This document shows positions 33,164 to 42,219 of a stretch of 56,278 bases of DNA, one piece after another. The notes beneath the pieces were generated by a model. The model was not told the DNA's origin. It searched no databases and saw only the letters and a program-made list of their open reading frames with translations. Numbering within the stretch: position 1 is the stretch's first letter; each line of letters starts with the position of its first letter. Source of the DNA: CAZOWL01 sp964583605 (lineage in GTDB: Bacteria > Pseudomonadota > Gammaproteobacteria > Chromatiales > Chromatiaceae); NCBI GenBank assembly GCA_964583605.1, contig CAZOWL010000017.1, forward strand, positions 1 through 56,278. Reading direction: 5' to 3'. The translations under genes and the position numbers were made by a program.

Positions 33164-34951
33164 ATGAGTGCGCTGTTGCAGCTCGGTTGGGAGGCCTGGC
33201 TCAGCCTAGGCATCGTGGTCCTCTGTTTTGCCCTCTTTGCCTTCAGTCGCGCGGCACCTGATGTCATCACCTCCGGCGCGCTGACGCTTCTCCTGCTCTT
33301 TGGCGTCCTGACGCCAAGCGAAGCCCTCGCCGGGTTCTCCAATCCGGGGATGCTCACTGTCGGCGTGCTCTACGTCGTCGTGACCGGATTGACGCAGACC
33401 GGTGCCGTCGGCTGGATCGGTCCCAGTCTGCTCGGGCGCCCCCGCGGCCCTCTGGACGCGCGCTGGCGGCTGATGTGGCCGGTGGCGGGCCTGAGTGCCT
33501 TTCTCAACAATACCCCGGTGGTGGCCATCTTCATCCCGGCGGTCCAGGATTGGGCGAAACGCCACCGCCTCGAGCTATCCCGCTTGCTGATCCCGCTGTC
33601 CTTCGCCAGCATCGCCGGCGGCACCTGCACGCTGATCGGCACTAGCACCAACCTCGTCGTCAATGGCCTCTACATCGAGCGCCTCGGCGGCGCCGGGCTC
33701 GGGCTGTTCGAGCCGATCTGGATCGGGCTGCCGGTGACTGCGGCTGTATTGGTCTTCCTGCTGACCGCGGGCCATTGGCTGCTCCCACGCCGTGCCCCGG
33801 CCGCGGCGAGCTACGAGGACGTCCGCCAATACACGGCTGAGATGCTGGTGCAGCCGGGTAGCCCGCTGGTGGGTAAGAGCATCGAGGAGGCGGGGCTGCG
33901 CCAGCTGCCGGGCCTGTTCCTGATCGAGGTGGAGCGCGGCGAGCAGACGCTGCCGGCGGTGTCTTCATTGGAGATCCTCCAAGCGAATGATCGTCTGGTC
34001 TTCGCCGGCATCCTAGACTCGGTGATGGACCTGCAGCGCACACGAGGGCTGATCCCAGCGACCAATCAGGTCTTCAAGCTCGATGTGCCGCGACCTGGCC
34101 GGTGCTTCGTCGAGGCCGTGCTTTCAGATCAATGCCCCTTGGTCGGCAAGAGTGTGCGCGTCGGGCGCTTCCGCAATCGCTATAACGCGGTCATCATCGC
34201 GCTGGCCCGCAATGGTCGGCGCGTCGACCGCAAGATCGGCGATATCGTGCTGGCGCCCGGCGACACGCTGCTGCTCGAGACCCGCCCAAGCTTCGTCGCG
34301 CAGCAGAAGAACTCGCGGGATTTCCTGCTCGTCAGCCAGATCGGCGATCATCACCCGCTGCACCACGACCGGGCGCCTGTCGCCATCGCCATCGTTGCCG
34401 GCATGGTCGCTGTCGTGACGCTGGGCTGGCTCAGCATGCTCGAGGCCGCGCTGCTCGCCGCTGGCTGCATGATCTTGACGCGCTGTACCGACAGCCGCAC
34501 GGCGCGCCGCTCGCCGGACTGGCAGGTGCTGGTCGTCATCGCCACGTCGTTCGGCATCGGGGCGGCCTTGGAGAAGACAGGTGCCGCGGCGGCGCTGGCC
34601 GGCGGGCTTATCGGTCTAGCTGACGGTGATCCGACGATCACGCTGGCCCTCGTCTTCCTTGCCGCAGCACTGCTGACGTCTCTCGCGACCAATAATGTCG
34701 CGGCCGTCTTGGTGTTCCCGATCGCCTTGAATGCCGCCGAGAGCATCGGCGTCTCAGCCGAGCCCTTCATACTGACGCTGATGGTCGCGGCCTCGGCCAG
34801 CTTCGCGACACCGATCGGCTACCAGACCAACCTGATGGTCTTCAATGTCGGTGGCTACCGGTTTGGCGACTTCCTGCGCGTCGGCCTGCCCCTCACGCTG
34901 GTCGTGGGACTGGTCACCGTCCTCGTCGTGCCCATGGCCTGGTCCTTCTGA
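33164..34951 (+). CDS. SLC13 (DASS) family permease with TrkA-C domains
   Basis: This 595-residue inner-membrane transporter has about 11-12 hydrophobic segments. The SNT/SNT-like signatures are visible: SAFLNNTPVVAIFIP with GGTCTLIGTSTNLVVNG in the first half, and LATNNVAAVLVFP with ASFATPIGYQTNLMV in the second. Two TrkA-C (RCK-C) domains lie between (about residues 220-300 and 310-385, GSPLVGKSIEEAGLRQLPG, CPLVGKSVRVGRF). Purple sulfur bacteria have related SLC13/SAC1-like permeases for sulfate or dicarboxylates; substrate here is undetermined. Confidence 0.88.
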   Translation: MSALLQLGWEAWLSLGIVVLCFALFAFSRAAPDVITSGALTLLLLFGVLTPSEALAGFSNPGMLTVGVLYVVVTGLTQTGAVGWIGPSLLGRPRGPLDARWRLMWPVAGLSAFLNNTPVVAIFIPAVQDWAKRHRLELSRLLIPLSFASIAGGTCTLIGTSTNLVVNGLYIERLGGAGLGLFEPIWIGLPVTAAVLVFLLTAGHWLLPRRAPAAASYEDVRQYTAEMLVQPGSPLVGKSIEEAGLRQLPGLFLIEVERGEQTLPAVSSLEILQANDRLVFAGILDSVMDLQRTRGLIPATNQVFKLDVPRPGRCFVEAVLSDQCPLVGKSVRVGRFRNRYNAVIIALARNGRRVDRKIGDIVLAPGDTLLLETRPSFVAQQKNSRDFLLVSQIGDHHPLHHDRAPVAIAIVAGMVAVVTLGWLSMLEAALLAAGCMILTRCTDSRTARRSPDWQVLVVIATSFGIGAALEKTGAAAALAGGLIGLADGDPTITLALVFLAAALLTSLATNNVAAVLVFPIALNAAESIGVSAEPFILTLMVAASASFATPIGYQTNLMVFNVGGYRFGDFLRVGLPLTLVVGLVTVLVVPMAWSF

Positions 34952-35035
34952 TCCCTCTTCCAGCTTGACTCGCGTGTCACTCACGCGTAACACAAGTCCG
35001 TCATGCTGGTCGAGAACGGACAGACGGGATCGGAA

Positions 35036-36448
35036 ATGAATGAAGTGCGAGACGATATCTCATTGACCTGGGGCCGGGGGGAAGGCGTTGCGCAGAGCGA
35101 GCGGAATCAGGCGGTGCTCGAGGCGATCTCACGCCTGATCAAGGCCAACGATCGGGAGCGGGTACGCGCGATCCTCGATCGCTGGCCGGAGGCCGATATC
35201 GTCGAGCTGTTCGTGGCCTTGCCGCTCAAGCGCGCCCGCAAGCTCTTCAAGTGGCGGGATCGCGAGCGCCTTCGAGCGGTGGCGCTACTGAGCCCTGGGC
35301 TGCGGGCGGCCCTGCTTCGCGACGCCTCGGTGTCACGCATCGTCGAGGTGCTCGACAGTCTCGAACCGGAGCATGCCCTCGACGCGCTCGACGATCTGCC
35401 GACCGAGGTCGTCGACAGGGTCCTACCGCAGCTCGCCGCGCGCGAGGCGATCGAGGAGCTGCGCCGTCACGGCGAGGAGTCGGCGGGGAGCATCATGAGC
35501 CGGAAGTTCGTCGCCGTGCCGGCCGATTGGACCATCGGCATGGTCACGGCGGAGATCCGGGCCAAGGCGCAGCAGATCGTCAAGCTCTACGGGGTCAACG
35601 TGGTTGATGCCGAGCGGCGGCCAGTCGGTTATCTCAAGCTTCGGGACCTTTTGCTGCTGCCCAAGGACACCTTGGTCCAGGAGGCGATGCGCACGGACTT
35701 CTTTGCCGTGACCCCGGACACCGATCAGGAAGAGGTCGTGCGGCTGGCCGACCGTTACGGGCTCTCCGTTGTCCCCGTTGTCGATGGAGAAGGCCATCTG
35801 CTCGGGCGGATCCTGCCGGACCGGTTGCGTCAGGTCATCCGCGAGGAGGCCGAGGAGGACATCCGCATCATGGCGGGCTTGGCTGCAGATAGCCAATCGG
35901 ATGAGTCCGTTGGCCGGATCGTTCGCGGTCGCGCGCCTTGGCTCCTGATTGGCCTTGCCGGCGCGAGCCTGGCGGCGGCCGTCGTTGGCTCTTTCGAGGA
36001 GCAGCTGGCCAGGGCCGCGATCCTCGCCAGCTTCATCCCGATCGTTATGTCGACGGCCGGCAACGCTGGGATCCAGGCGGCAACCGTCGCGGTTCAGGCC
36101 ATGGCCAACGGCACGCTCGCCTTCGCCGATCTCGGCTCGCGCTTGTTGAGAGAGCTGACGGCGGCGCTCGCGAACGGCGCGATTGCCGCCACCGTGCTGG
36201 TCCTGCTCGTGCTCGGGCTAGGTCAGCTCGGCGACATCGGCCATCCCGGGCGGTTGGCGCTCGCGGCGGGCCTCGCGGAGATGACGGTGATCTTGGTCGC
36301 GGTCGCGGTCGGCGCGACTGTCCCAGTCGTGCTCAAACGTCTCGGTGTCGACCCGGCCATAGCGACCGGGGTCTTCATCACGACTGGTAACGATATCCTG
36401 GCCGTTCTGATCTTTTTCTTGATGGTTACGACCTTCTATCTAGTTTAG
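35036..36448 (+). CDS. mgtE: Magnesium transporter MgtE
   Basis: MgtE is a Mg2+ channel gated by cytoplasmic Mg2+. The 470-residue protein has the N-terminal helical domain (VRAILDRWPEADIVELFVALP..RARKLFKW) and a CBS pair (SAGSIMSRKFVAVPADWTIG, VQEAMRTDFFAVTPDTDQEEVV). Five C-terminal membrane helices follow, with conserved SFIPIVMSTAGNAGIQAATVAVQA and FITTGNDILAVLIFF. The frame opens at 35003, but ATG 35036 is preferred by alignment. A Pho-box-like site begins 31 bp after its stop. Confidence 0.93.
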   Translation: MNEVRDDISLTWGRGEGVAQSERNQAVLEAISRLIKANDRERVRAILDRWPEADIVELFVALPLKRARKLFKWRDRERLRAVALLSPGLRAALLRDASVSRIVEVLDSLEPEHALDALDDLPTEVVDRVLPQLAAREAIEELRRHGEESAGSIMSRKFVAVPADWTIGMVTAEIRAKAQQIVKLYGVNVVDAERRPVGYLKLRDLLLLPKDTLVQEAMRTDFFAVTPDTDQEEVVRLADRYGLSVVPVVDGEGHLLGRILPDRLRQVIREEAEEDIRIMAGLAADSQSDESVGRIVRGRAPWLLIGLAGASLAAAVVGSFEEQLARAAILASFIPIVMSTAGNAGIQAATVAVQAMANGTLAFADLGSRLLRELTAALANGAIAATVLVLLVLGLGQLGDIGHPGRLALAAGLAEMTVILVAVAVGATVPVVLKRLGVDPAIATGVFITTGNDILAVLIFFLMVTTFYLV

Positions 36449-36479
36449 GTTGTCAATGGTACGGCTACCTCGTCGGCGA

Positions 36480-36519
36480 TCGTCATGAAGCGTTCACGCG
36501 ACAGTCATATCCTTGGCAG
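36480..36519 (+). promoter_or_regulatory. Pho-box-like array of 11-bp repeats upstream of pstS
   Basis: Heptamers TCGTCAT (36480), CGTTCAC (36491), CAGTCAT (36502) and TTGGCAG (36513) recur at exactly 11-bp spacing, matching CTGTCAT at 5, 4, 6 and 4 of 7 positions. Eleven-bp direct repeats are the hallmark of PhoB sites. A -10-like GACAAT lies at 36530-36535. This predicts phosphate-starvation control of pstS. Confidence 0.7.
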
Positions 36520-36565
36520 CTATTTCTACGACAATCCTCGGGCGCCTTATCGAGTGGCGCACCAG

Positions 36566-36595
36566 CCAACTATGTTATGGCCAACTATGTTATGG
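36566..36595 (+). repeat. Perfect 15-bp tandem duplication in the pstS leader
   Basis: CCAACTATGTTATGG occurs twice head-to-tail, ending 12 bp before the pstS ATG. The second copy provides part of the GGAG ribosome-binding region. It looks like a recent slippage event. Confidence 0.9.
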
Positions 36596-36607
36596 AGTGA
36601 GTCGTCC

Positions 36608-37663
36608 ATGAGAGTACCAACTCCGCTCAAATCCACCGCCCTAGCCGTCTGTATCGCCTGCGTCGGGTTCGCCCCAGCCGTCTTCGCCGATGTCAAGCTG
36701 CTGGGATCGGGTGCGAGCTTCCCCGCGCCGATCTACGCGAAGTGGTTCAAGGATTTCAGCAAGGCCCATAAGGGTATCCGAGTCGACTATCAGTCCAAGG
36801 GCAGTGGTGCCGGGATTCAGGACTTCCTCAACCAGGTCGTCGATTTTGCCGGCAGCGATGCCGCCATGTCCGATGACGAGATCGCGCAGACCAAGAACGG
36901 CGCGGTCCTCCTGCCGGTCACGGCCGGTGAGATCGTCCTGACCTATAACCTTAAGGGGGTCGATCAGTTGAAGCTGCCGCGGGATGTCTATCCCGACATC
37001 TTCATGGGCAAGATCACCACGTGGAACGACCCGCGCATCGCCGAGGCGAATCCGGGCGTCGATCTGCCGGATGACGACATCACCGTTGTCGTGCGCTCTG
37101 ACTCATCCGGCACGACCTATGTTTTCACGGGCCACCTCTCCACGATCAATGAGGAGTTCAAGGGCTCGGTCGGTCAAGGCAAGTCGCCCCAGTGGCCAAA
37201 GAGCGATAGGTTCGTCAAGGCGCCGAAGAACGACGGCATCACAGCGACCGTCAAGCAGACGCCAGGCTCGATCGGCTACATCGAGTACGGCTATGCCAAG
37301 TTGACCAAGGCGCCGGCCGCGATGCTGGAGAACCAGTCCGGCGCGTTCGTCGCCCCCGGACCCGAATCCGGTGCCGCCGCGCTGGCCAGCGCGGAGTTCC
37401 CTGGGGGCACGCTGCCGGGATCCGATGTTCCCGACCTGCGCGCCTGGGTCTTCGATCCGGCCGGCGAGGATGCCTACCCGATCGCGACCTTCACCTGGCT
37501 GATCTTTCCTGAGGAGCAGGATGACGCCAACGCCGAGGCGGCGCAGAAGCTGATTGAGTACGTGTTGACCGAGGGTCAGAAGAGCGCCGACGCCATGGGC
37601 TACATCCCGCTACCGGAGAATGTCGTCGAGACTGTCCGCAAGGCGTCTCAACATATTCAGTAG
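36608..37663 (+). CDS. pstS: Phosphate ABC transporter substrate-binding protein PstS
   Basis: PstS binds inorganic phosphate in the periplasm for PstCAB. ATG 36608 yields 351 residues with a clean signal peptide (LAVCIACVGFAPAVFA, cleavage before DVKLLG). Phosphate-binding motifs are intact: GSGASFPAPIYAKW, KGSGAGIQDF, FAGSDAAM and RSDSSGTTYVFT. The frame extends upstream to 36485 through the tandem duplication, but this lacks signal-peptide character. Controlled by the Pho-box-like array. A 622-bp gap and a hairpin separate it from pstC. Confidence 0.96.
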   Translation: MRVPTPLKSTALAVCIACVGFAPAVFADVKLLGSGASFPAPIYAKWFKDFSKAHKGIRVDYQSKGSGAGIQDFLNQVVDFAGSDAAMSDDEIAQTKNGAVLLPVTAGEIVLTYNLKGVDQLKLPRDVYPDIFMGKITTWNDPRIAEANPGVDLPDDDITVVVRSDSSGTTYVFTGHLSTINEEFKGSVGQGKSPQWPKSDRFVKAPKNDGITATVKQTPGSIGYIEYGYAKLTKAPAAMLENQSGAFVAPGPESGAAALASAEFPGGTLPGSDVPDLRAWVFDPAGEDAYPIATFTWLIFPEEQDDANAEAAQKLIEYVLTEGQKSADAMGYIPLPENVVETVRKASQHIQ

Positions 37664-38285
37664 GCGGACCCTAATCTCAGGCTGGGCGAGCGACCGCGTC
37701 GGGTCATAGCGGTCGCGTCGCGCGCTCTGCGTTTGGCCGCGGCCACGGACGGGAGGGCAGCGCGGCCAGCGGACTCTCGAAGGCACGTTAGTCGCGTCAT
37801 CCTCCGGATCTCGATGGATAGGCGCCGATCGGAGCACAAGTGACGCCAGGCGGCCGCCACATTGGTTCGTCGGGCCTGCCTCCACGCCGACCATTCTAGT
37901 GGGCGAGGCACGTCGTGATGCCCAAGACCTGTCTGCAGGTGGTCTTGAATGGCGTATGTCGCCGGGGCGTTGGGTTGACCAAGATCCCTGATTGCTCGGA
38001 CTCGCAGGCCGGTGGGCGCGCCCGTCGCGATTGACATGGCCTCGGCCAAGGGTCCACGGAGCGGCGCCTACGGCCGGTGGTGTTGAGGTTATCGCCCCGC
38101 TTGATGAGATGGCGATACCTCACCCGACTCGTCGGCGATGCTCGACCTCTTTGTGCATAAGGTCTAAAGATGGTTTCTATGGCACGATAAGCACCCGGCT
38201 GTCGCGCCGTTCAGGGGGCCCTGCTTCGCCGGCGTTTTACCAAACCCAGACTGATCCCTAGACTGATCCAAGGTGGTCTCAGCTT
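37664..38285. other. 622-bp gap between pstS and pstC
   Basis: I see no convincing gene: frames on the minus strand are Arg-rich and motif-free. The gap holds a hairpin just after pstS (37690-37716) and otherwise featureless sequence. Such a long gap within a pst operon is unusual and suggests a separate pstC promoter, though I found no clear second Pho box. Confidence 0.55.
37690..37716 (+). terminator. Hairpin after pstS
   Basis: Perfect 8-bp arms GCGACCGC / GCGGTCGC enclose an 11-nt loop, 27 bp after the pstS stop. No T tract follows, so it more likely stabilises the pstS message and attenuates readthrough into pstCAB than acts as a full terminator. Confidence 0.5.
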
Positions 38286-39263
38286 ATGGCTTCGAACCTT
38301 TTTAGTGACAGCGAATCGGCGAGCACTGTCTCGGGTCCACCGTCGCGCGTTGACTACTTCGCGGACTCCGCTTTCCGCGCCATTGCTTTTGCGTGCGCGG
38401 CCTTCCTAATACTCCTGATCGCTTACATCCTCTGGGAGATCGGCGGTCAGGCCCTGCCGGCGATGGGCCAGCATGGCCTCGGATTCGTCACCGGCACCAC
38501 CTGGGATGGTGGCCGCGAGGAGTTCGGTGTTCTGCCGGAGATCTGGGGCACGCTATATAGCTCGCTGCTGGCCCTGATCTTCGGCGGCGTCTTCGGCGTG
38601 ACAATCGCCATCTTTCTGACCCAGGACTTCATCGGTGCGCGGCTGGCCGCCGTCTTCCGCACCATCGTCGAGCTGCTGGCGGCCATACCATCGGTGGTCT
38701 ACGGGCTCTGGGGCATCTATGTCCTGATCCCTCTGCTGCGACCGGTCGCCGAGTGGTTGCACGGGCAATTCAGCTTCATCCCGCTATTCGCTACGGAGCT
38801 CAGCGGGCCTGGCATGGCCCCGGCGGCGTTGGTGCTCGCGATCATGATCCTGCCGACCGTTGCGGCCATCTCGGTCGATGCCTTCCGGCGCATCCCGTAC
38901 AAGGTCAAGGAGGCGGCCTACGGTATGGGCACGACGCGTTGGGAGGCGATCCTCAAGGTCATGCTGCCGACCGCTTCGTCTGGGATCCTGGCAGCGCTCG
39001 TGTTGGGCTTCGGCCGTGCGCTCGGCGAGACGATGGCGCTGGCGATGCTGATCGGTAATAGCAACCAGATCAACCTCTCGCTGTTCGCCCCGGCCAACAC
39101 GCTCGCCTCCCTGCTGGCATCGAGCTTCCCGGAGGCCGGCCAGGTCGAGGTGCAGGCCCTGATGTACGCGGCGCTCGTGCTGCTGGCCATCACGCTGATC
39201 GTCAACATCCTGGGGCTTGGCATCCAGCAATACACCGTACGTAAGTTCGAGGGTAAGACATGA
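38286..39263 (+). CDS. pstC: Phosphate ABC transporter permease PstC
   Basis: This is one of the two inner-membrane subunits of the Pst importer. The 325-residue protein has a cytoplasmic N-terminus, six predicted membrane helices (first AIAFACAAFLILLIAYILWE) and the permease EAA loop (EAAYGMGTTRWEAILKVMLPTASSGI). GRALGETMALAMLIGN is a PstC hallmark. Its last codons overlap pstA (ATGA), giving coupled translation. Confidence 0.95.
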   Translation: MASNLFSDSESASTVSGPPSRVDYFADSAFRAIAFACAAFLILLIAYILWEIGGQALPAMGQHGLGFVTGTTWDGGREEFGVLPEIWGTLYSSLLALIFGGVFGVTIAIFLTQDFIGARLAAVFRTIVELLAAIPSVVYGLWGIYVLIPLLRPVAEWLHGQFSFIPLFATELSGPGMAPAALVLAIMILPTVAAISVDAFRRIPYKVKEAAYGMGTTRWEAILKVMLPTASSGILAALVLGFGRALGETMALAMLIGNSNQINLSLFAPANTLASLLASSFPEAGQVEVQALMYAALVLLAITLIVNILGLGIQQYTVRKFEGKT

Positions 39264-40150
39264 GCGACACCGAGCTGAGTGCAACCTCTGCAGCCGCGGC
39301 GCGGCCGCGCCTGGAGCGTGAGCCCCTCGAGCTGCGCGCCTTGAAGAGCGGCTTTCTGACACTGCTAACCTGGATCATCGCGATACTGGGAAGTATCCCG
39401 CTGTTCTCGGTGATCTTCATGCTTGTCGTAGAAGGTGGCGCGCGACTCGACCTCGAGGCCTTGACCTCATTGCCGCCGGCGGGCTTCGAGACGGGCGGCG
39501 GCTTTGGCAACGCCATCGTTGGCACCTTGGTCATGGTCGCAATCGCGACCGCCATCAGTGTCCCGATCGGTATCCTCGCTGCCATCTACCTCGCGATACT
39601 GGATCCTTACAGCAAGCTGGCGGGCACGGCCCGCTTCGTTGCCAAGACCCTGACCGGCTTTCCATCGATCCTGGCTGGTGTCTTCACTTACGCTGTGCTC
39701 GTCGTCTCTTTCGGGTACTCGGCGCTCGCCGGAGGCGTGGCGCTGGCTGTTTTGATGTTGCCGACGGTCGTGCTGGCCGCCGAGGAGGCGATGAAACAGG
39801 TGCCGCAGAAGATGACCGACGCGGCGTTCGGCATGGGCTGCACCCGCAGCCAGGTAATCTGGAAGGTCGCCTTGCCGACCGGGCTGCCGGGCATCCTGAC
39901 GGGCGTGATGCTCGCCGTAGCCGGGGCCTCGGGCGAATCCGCGCCGCTCCTCTTCACAGCGCTCTTCAGCAACTACTTTATGTCGGAGCTGATGGAGCCG
40001 ACCGCGTCTCTGTCGATCCTGATCTACAACTTCTCGGCCATGCCGTTCGATAACCAGATCCAGCTCGCCTGGGCGGCCTCCCTGGTGCTCGTCCTGATCG
40101 TTCTCGTCTTCAATATCCTGGCGCGCCTGATCGGGCAGCCCAAGGTCTAA
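39260..40150 (+). CDS. pstA: Phosphate ABC transporter permease PstA
   Basis: The second Pst permease subunit has 296 residues and six membrane helices. Conserved blocks are GGFGNAIVGTLVMVAIATAISVPIGI, LTGFPSILAGVF, and the EAA-type loop DAAFGMGCTRSQVIWKVALPTGLPGI. AGASGESAPLLFTAL is typical of PstA. The start overlaps pstC by 4 bp, and pstB follows 21 bp later. Confidence 0.95.
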   Translation: MSDTELSATSAAAARPRLEREPLELRALKSGFLTLLTWIIAILGSIPLFSVIFMLVVEGGARLDLEALTSLPPAGFETGGGFGNAIVGTLVMVAIATAISVPIGILAAIYLAILDPYSKLAGTARFVAKTLTGFPSILAGVFTYAVLVVSFGYSALAGGVALAVLMLPTVVLAAEEAMKQVPQKMTDAAFGMGCTRSQVIWKVALPTGLPGILTGVMLAVAGASGESAPLLFTALFSNYFMSELMEPTASLSILIYNFSAMPFDNQIQLAWAASLVLVLIVLVFNILARLIGQPKV

Positions 40151-40171
40151 TTTCATCTCGAGGTGCACATC

Positions 40172-40999
40172 ATGAGCGCGACCGCGGAAGCGATCACATC
40201 CAGCGCGGCAGCCTTCACACCGGTTGGCGACGTGGTCATCGACTGCGACCTGCAAAAGGTCTTCTACGGCGACTTTCTCGCCGTGCGCAACAGCAAGGTA
40301 CCGATCGAGAAGGGCAAGATCACGGGCTTCATCGGCCCGTCGGGCTGCGGTAAGAGCACGGTGCTGCGCAGCCTAAACCGGATGAATGATCTGATCCCGA
40401 TCTTCCGGTTCGAAGGGCATGTGAAATACCACGGCGAGGACATTTACGGGAAGAAGGTCGATCCAGTGGTTGTCCGCCGCTACATCGGCATGGTCTTCCA
40501 GCAGCCGAACCCCTTCTCGATGAGCATCTATGACAATGTCGCCTTCGGCCTGCGGTTAAACCGCTTCAGGGGCGACATGGACGAGCGCGTCCAGCAGGCG
40601 CTCGAACGGGCGGCCCTCTGGAAGGAGGTCAAGGACAAGCTCAAGAACAGCGGCCTGTCGCTCTCGGGCGGCCAGCAGCAGCGCCTCTGCATCGCCCGGG
40701 CCATCGCGACGGAGCCCGATGTCCTGCTGATGGACGAGCCCTGCTCGGCACTTGACCCGATCGCGACCCGTCAGGTCGAGCAGCTCATGCTCGAGCTCAA
40801 GGAGCGATTCACCGTGGCCCTGGTCACGCACAACATGCAACAGGCCACCCGCGTCGCTGATACGACCGCCTTCTTTGGCGTCGACATCTCGCAAGGCGGC
40901 CGGACCGGTTACCTCGTCGAGATGGGCGAGACCCGGCAGATCTTCGATGACCCGCAGGAGGAGCTGACCAAGCAGTACGTGTCCGGCGAGTTCAGCTGA
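40172..40999 (+). CDS. pstB: Phosphate ABC transporter ATP-binding protein PstB
   Basis: PstB energises phosphate import. From ATG 40172 (GAGGT upstream) it has 275 residues. Walker A is GPSGCGKST, the Q-loop MVFQQPNPF, the signature LSGGQQQRLCIARAIA, Walker B VLLMDEPCSALDP, and the switch His lies in ALVTHNMQQ. No phoU follows; instead a second pstS-like gene begins 10 bp downstream. Confidence 0.96.
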   Translation: MSATAEAITSSAAAFTPVGDVVIDCDLQKVFYGDFLAVRNSKVPIEKGKITGFIGPSGCGKSTVLRSLNRMNDLIPIFRFEGHVKYHGEDIYGKKVDPVVVRRYIGMVFQQPNPFSMSIYDNVAFGLRLNRFRGDMDERVQQALERAALWKEVKDKLKNSGLSLSGGQQQRLCIARAIATEPDVLLMDEPCSALDPIATRQVEQLMLELKERFTVALVTHNMQQATRVADTTAFFGVDISQGGRTGYLVEMGETRQIFDDPQEELTKQYVSGEFS

Positions 41000-41009
41000 G
41001 GATTGGGCC

Positions 41010-42090
41010 ATGAAGAGCTATCGACGCTTGTTTGCCGGCACGGCGGCCTTGCTAGTGGCGACGGGCTTGGTCGCCTGCGGTACGGACTCGCCGGAGGAAT
41101 CAGCCACGCAAAGCGCTCGGGAGGAGGCGGGGCTCAAGCTGCAGGGTGCCGGCGCGACCTTTCCCGAGCCCCTCTACCAGGAGTGGATCACAGGCTACGA
41201 GACAGTCAATCCCGATGTGGCCATTGTCTACGAGGGCGTGGGCAGCGGCGAGGGCATCAAGCGCTTCATCGCCGAGGAGGTCGATTTTGGGGCCAGTGAT
41301 GCGGCGATGAACGATCAAGAGATCGCGCGGGTCGCGCGCGGCGCGAGCCTGATCCCGGCGACGGCCGGCATGGTGGTCCTCGCCTACAATCTTCCTGGAG
41401 TCGAGGGCGAGCTGCGCCTGCCCCGGGATGTCTACGTCGATATCTTTCTCGCTAAGGTCTGGCGTTGGGATGATCCACGCATCGTTGCGGCAAACCCCGA
41501 CCTGGAGCTGCCATCGAAACTGATCCAGCCGGTCGTGCGCCGCGACAGCAGCGGCACGACCTACGCGTTCACCAATCACCTGAGTGCGATCAGCGATGCG
41601 TGGCGCGAGGAAGGCCCGGGTACCGGCAAGCAGATCGACTGGCCGGGCGGTGCGATGACCGGCAGCGGCAACGAGGGCGTCGCGCAGAAGGTCAAGATCA
41701 GTCACGGGGCGATCGGCTACATGGAATATGGCTTTGCGCGGCGGCTCGGCCTCCCGATGGCGACGCTCGAGAACCGCGCCGGGGAAATTCGTCAGGCCTG
41801 GGCCGGATAGCGGCCGCTGGGCCATCGCTGCGGCGGTAGAGGCAGAATTGCCCGAGGACCTGCGCCTCTTCCTGCCCGATCCCGCGGGGCCGCAGTCCTA
41901 CCCGATCGTCAGCCTGTCTTGGATCCTGGCCTACGAGCGCTATCCCGACCCAGCTAAGGCCGACGCGCTGCGCGGCTTCCTGTCATGGGGCCTCAGGCAA
42001 GGACAGCCCGTTGCCGAGGAGCTGGGGTACATCCCGCTCCCAGAGGAGATGATCTTGAAAGCGGCCGAGGCCGTGACGACCATCCGTTAG
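41010..42090 (+). pseudogene. Second pstS-like lipoprotein gene, frameshifted
   Basis: The first frame (to 41812) encodes a lipoprotein signal (LVATGLVACGTD) and PstS motifs: GAGATFPEPLYQEW, VGSGEGIKRF, FGASDAAMNDQE and RRDSSGTTYAFT. It stops shortly after LENRAGE. The +1 frame then continues PstS sequence (FVRPGPDSGRWA ... YPIVSLSWILAYERY ... ELGYIPLPEEMI) to 42090. The break falls near GCCGGGGAAATTC (~41780-41793), where one surplus base in the G or A run would explain it. This may be a true mutation or an assembly/sequencing error. The intact protein would be ~360 residues and the natural last gene of the pst operon. Confidence 0.85.
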
Positions 42091-42219
42091 CGGATGTGCG
42101 ATAGCCAGGGATGGCTCGTCGTGCCCTCTTCCCCTCGCCCGCCAGTCTGTCGCTCACCGTCTGGTCGCGACTTCCCGCGAGCAGGCGCGCCAAGCAGGAC
42201 ATTCGGGCCCGACCAGGCC

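Noticed and set aside
37657..38049. Minus-strand gene between pstS and pstC
   Set aside because: It is Arg-rich, without motif or ribosome-binding site, and overlaps the pstS stop and hairpin.
41770..41815. Programmed +1 frameshift in pstS2
   Set aside because: There is no rare or stop codon at the shift point, the first frame continues for several codons before stopping, and PstS is not a known recoded gene. Mutation or sequencing error is simpler.
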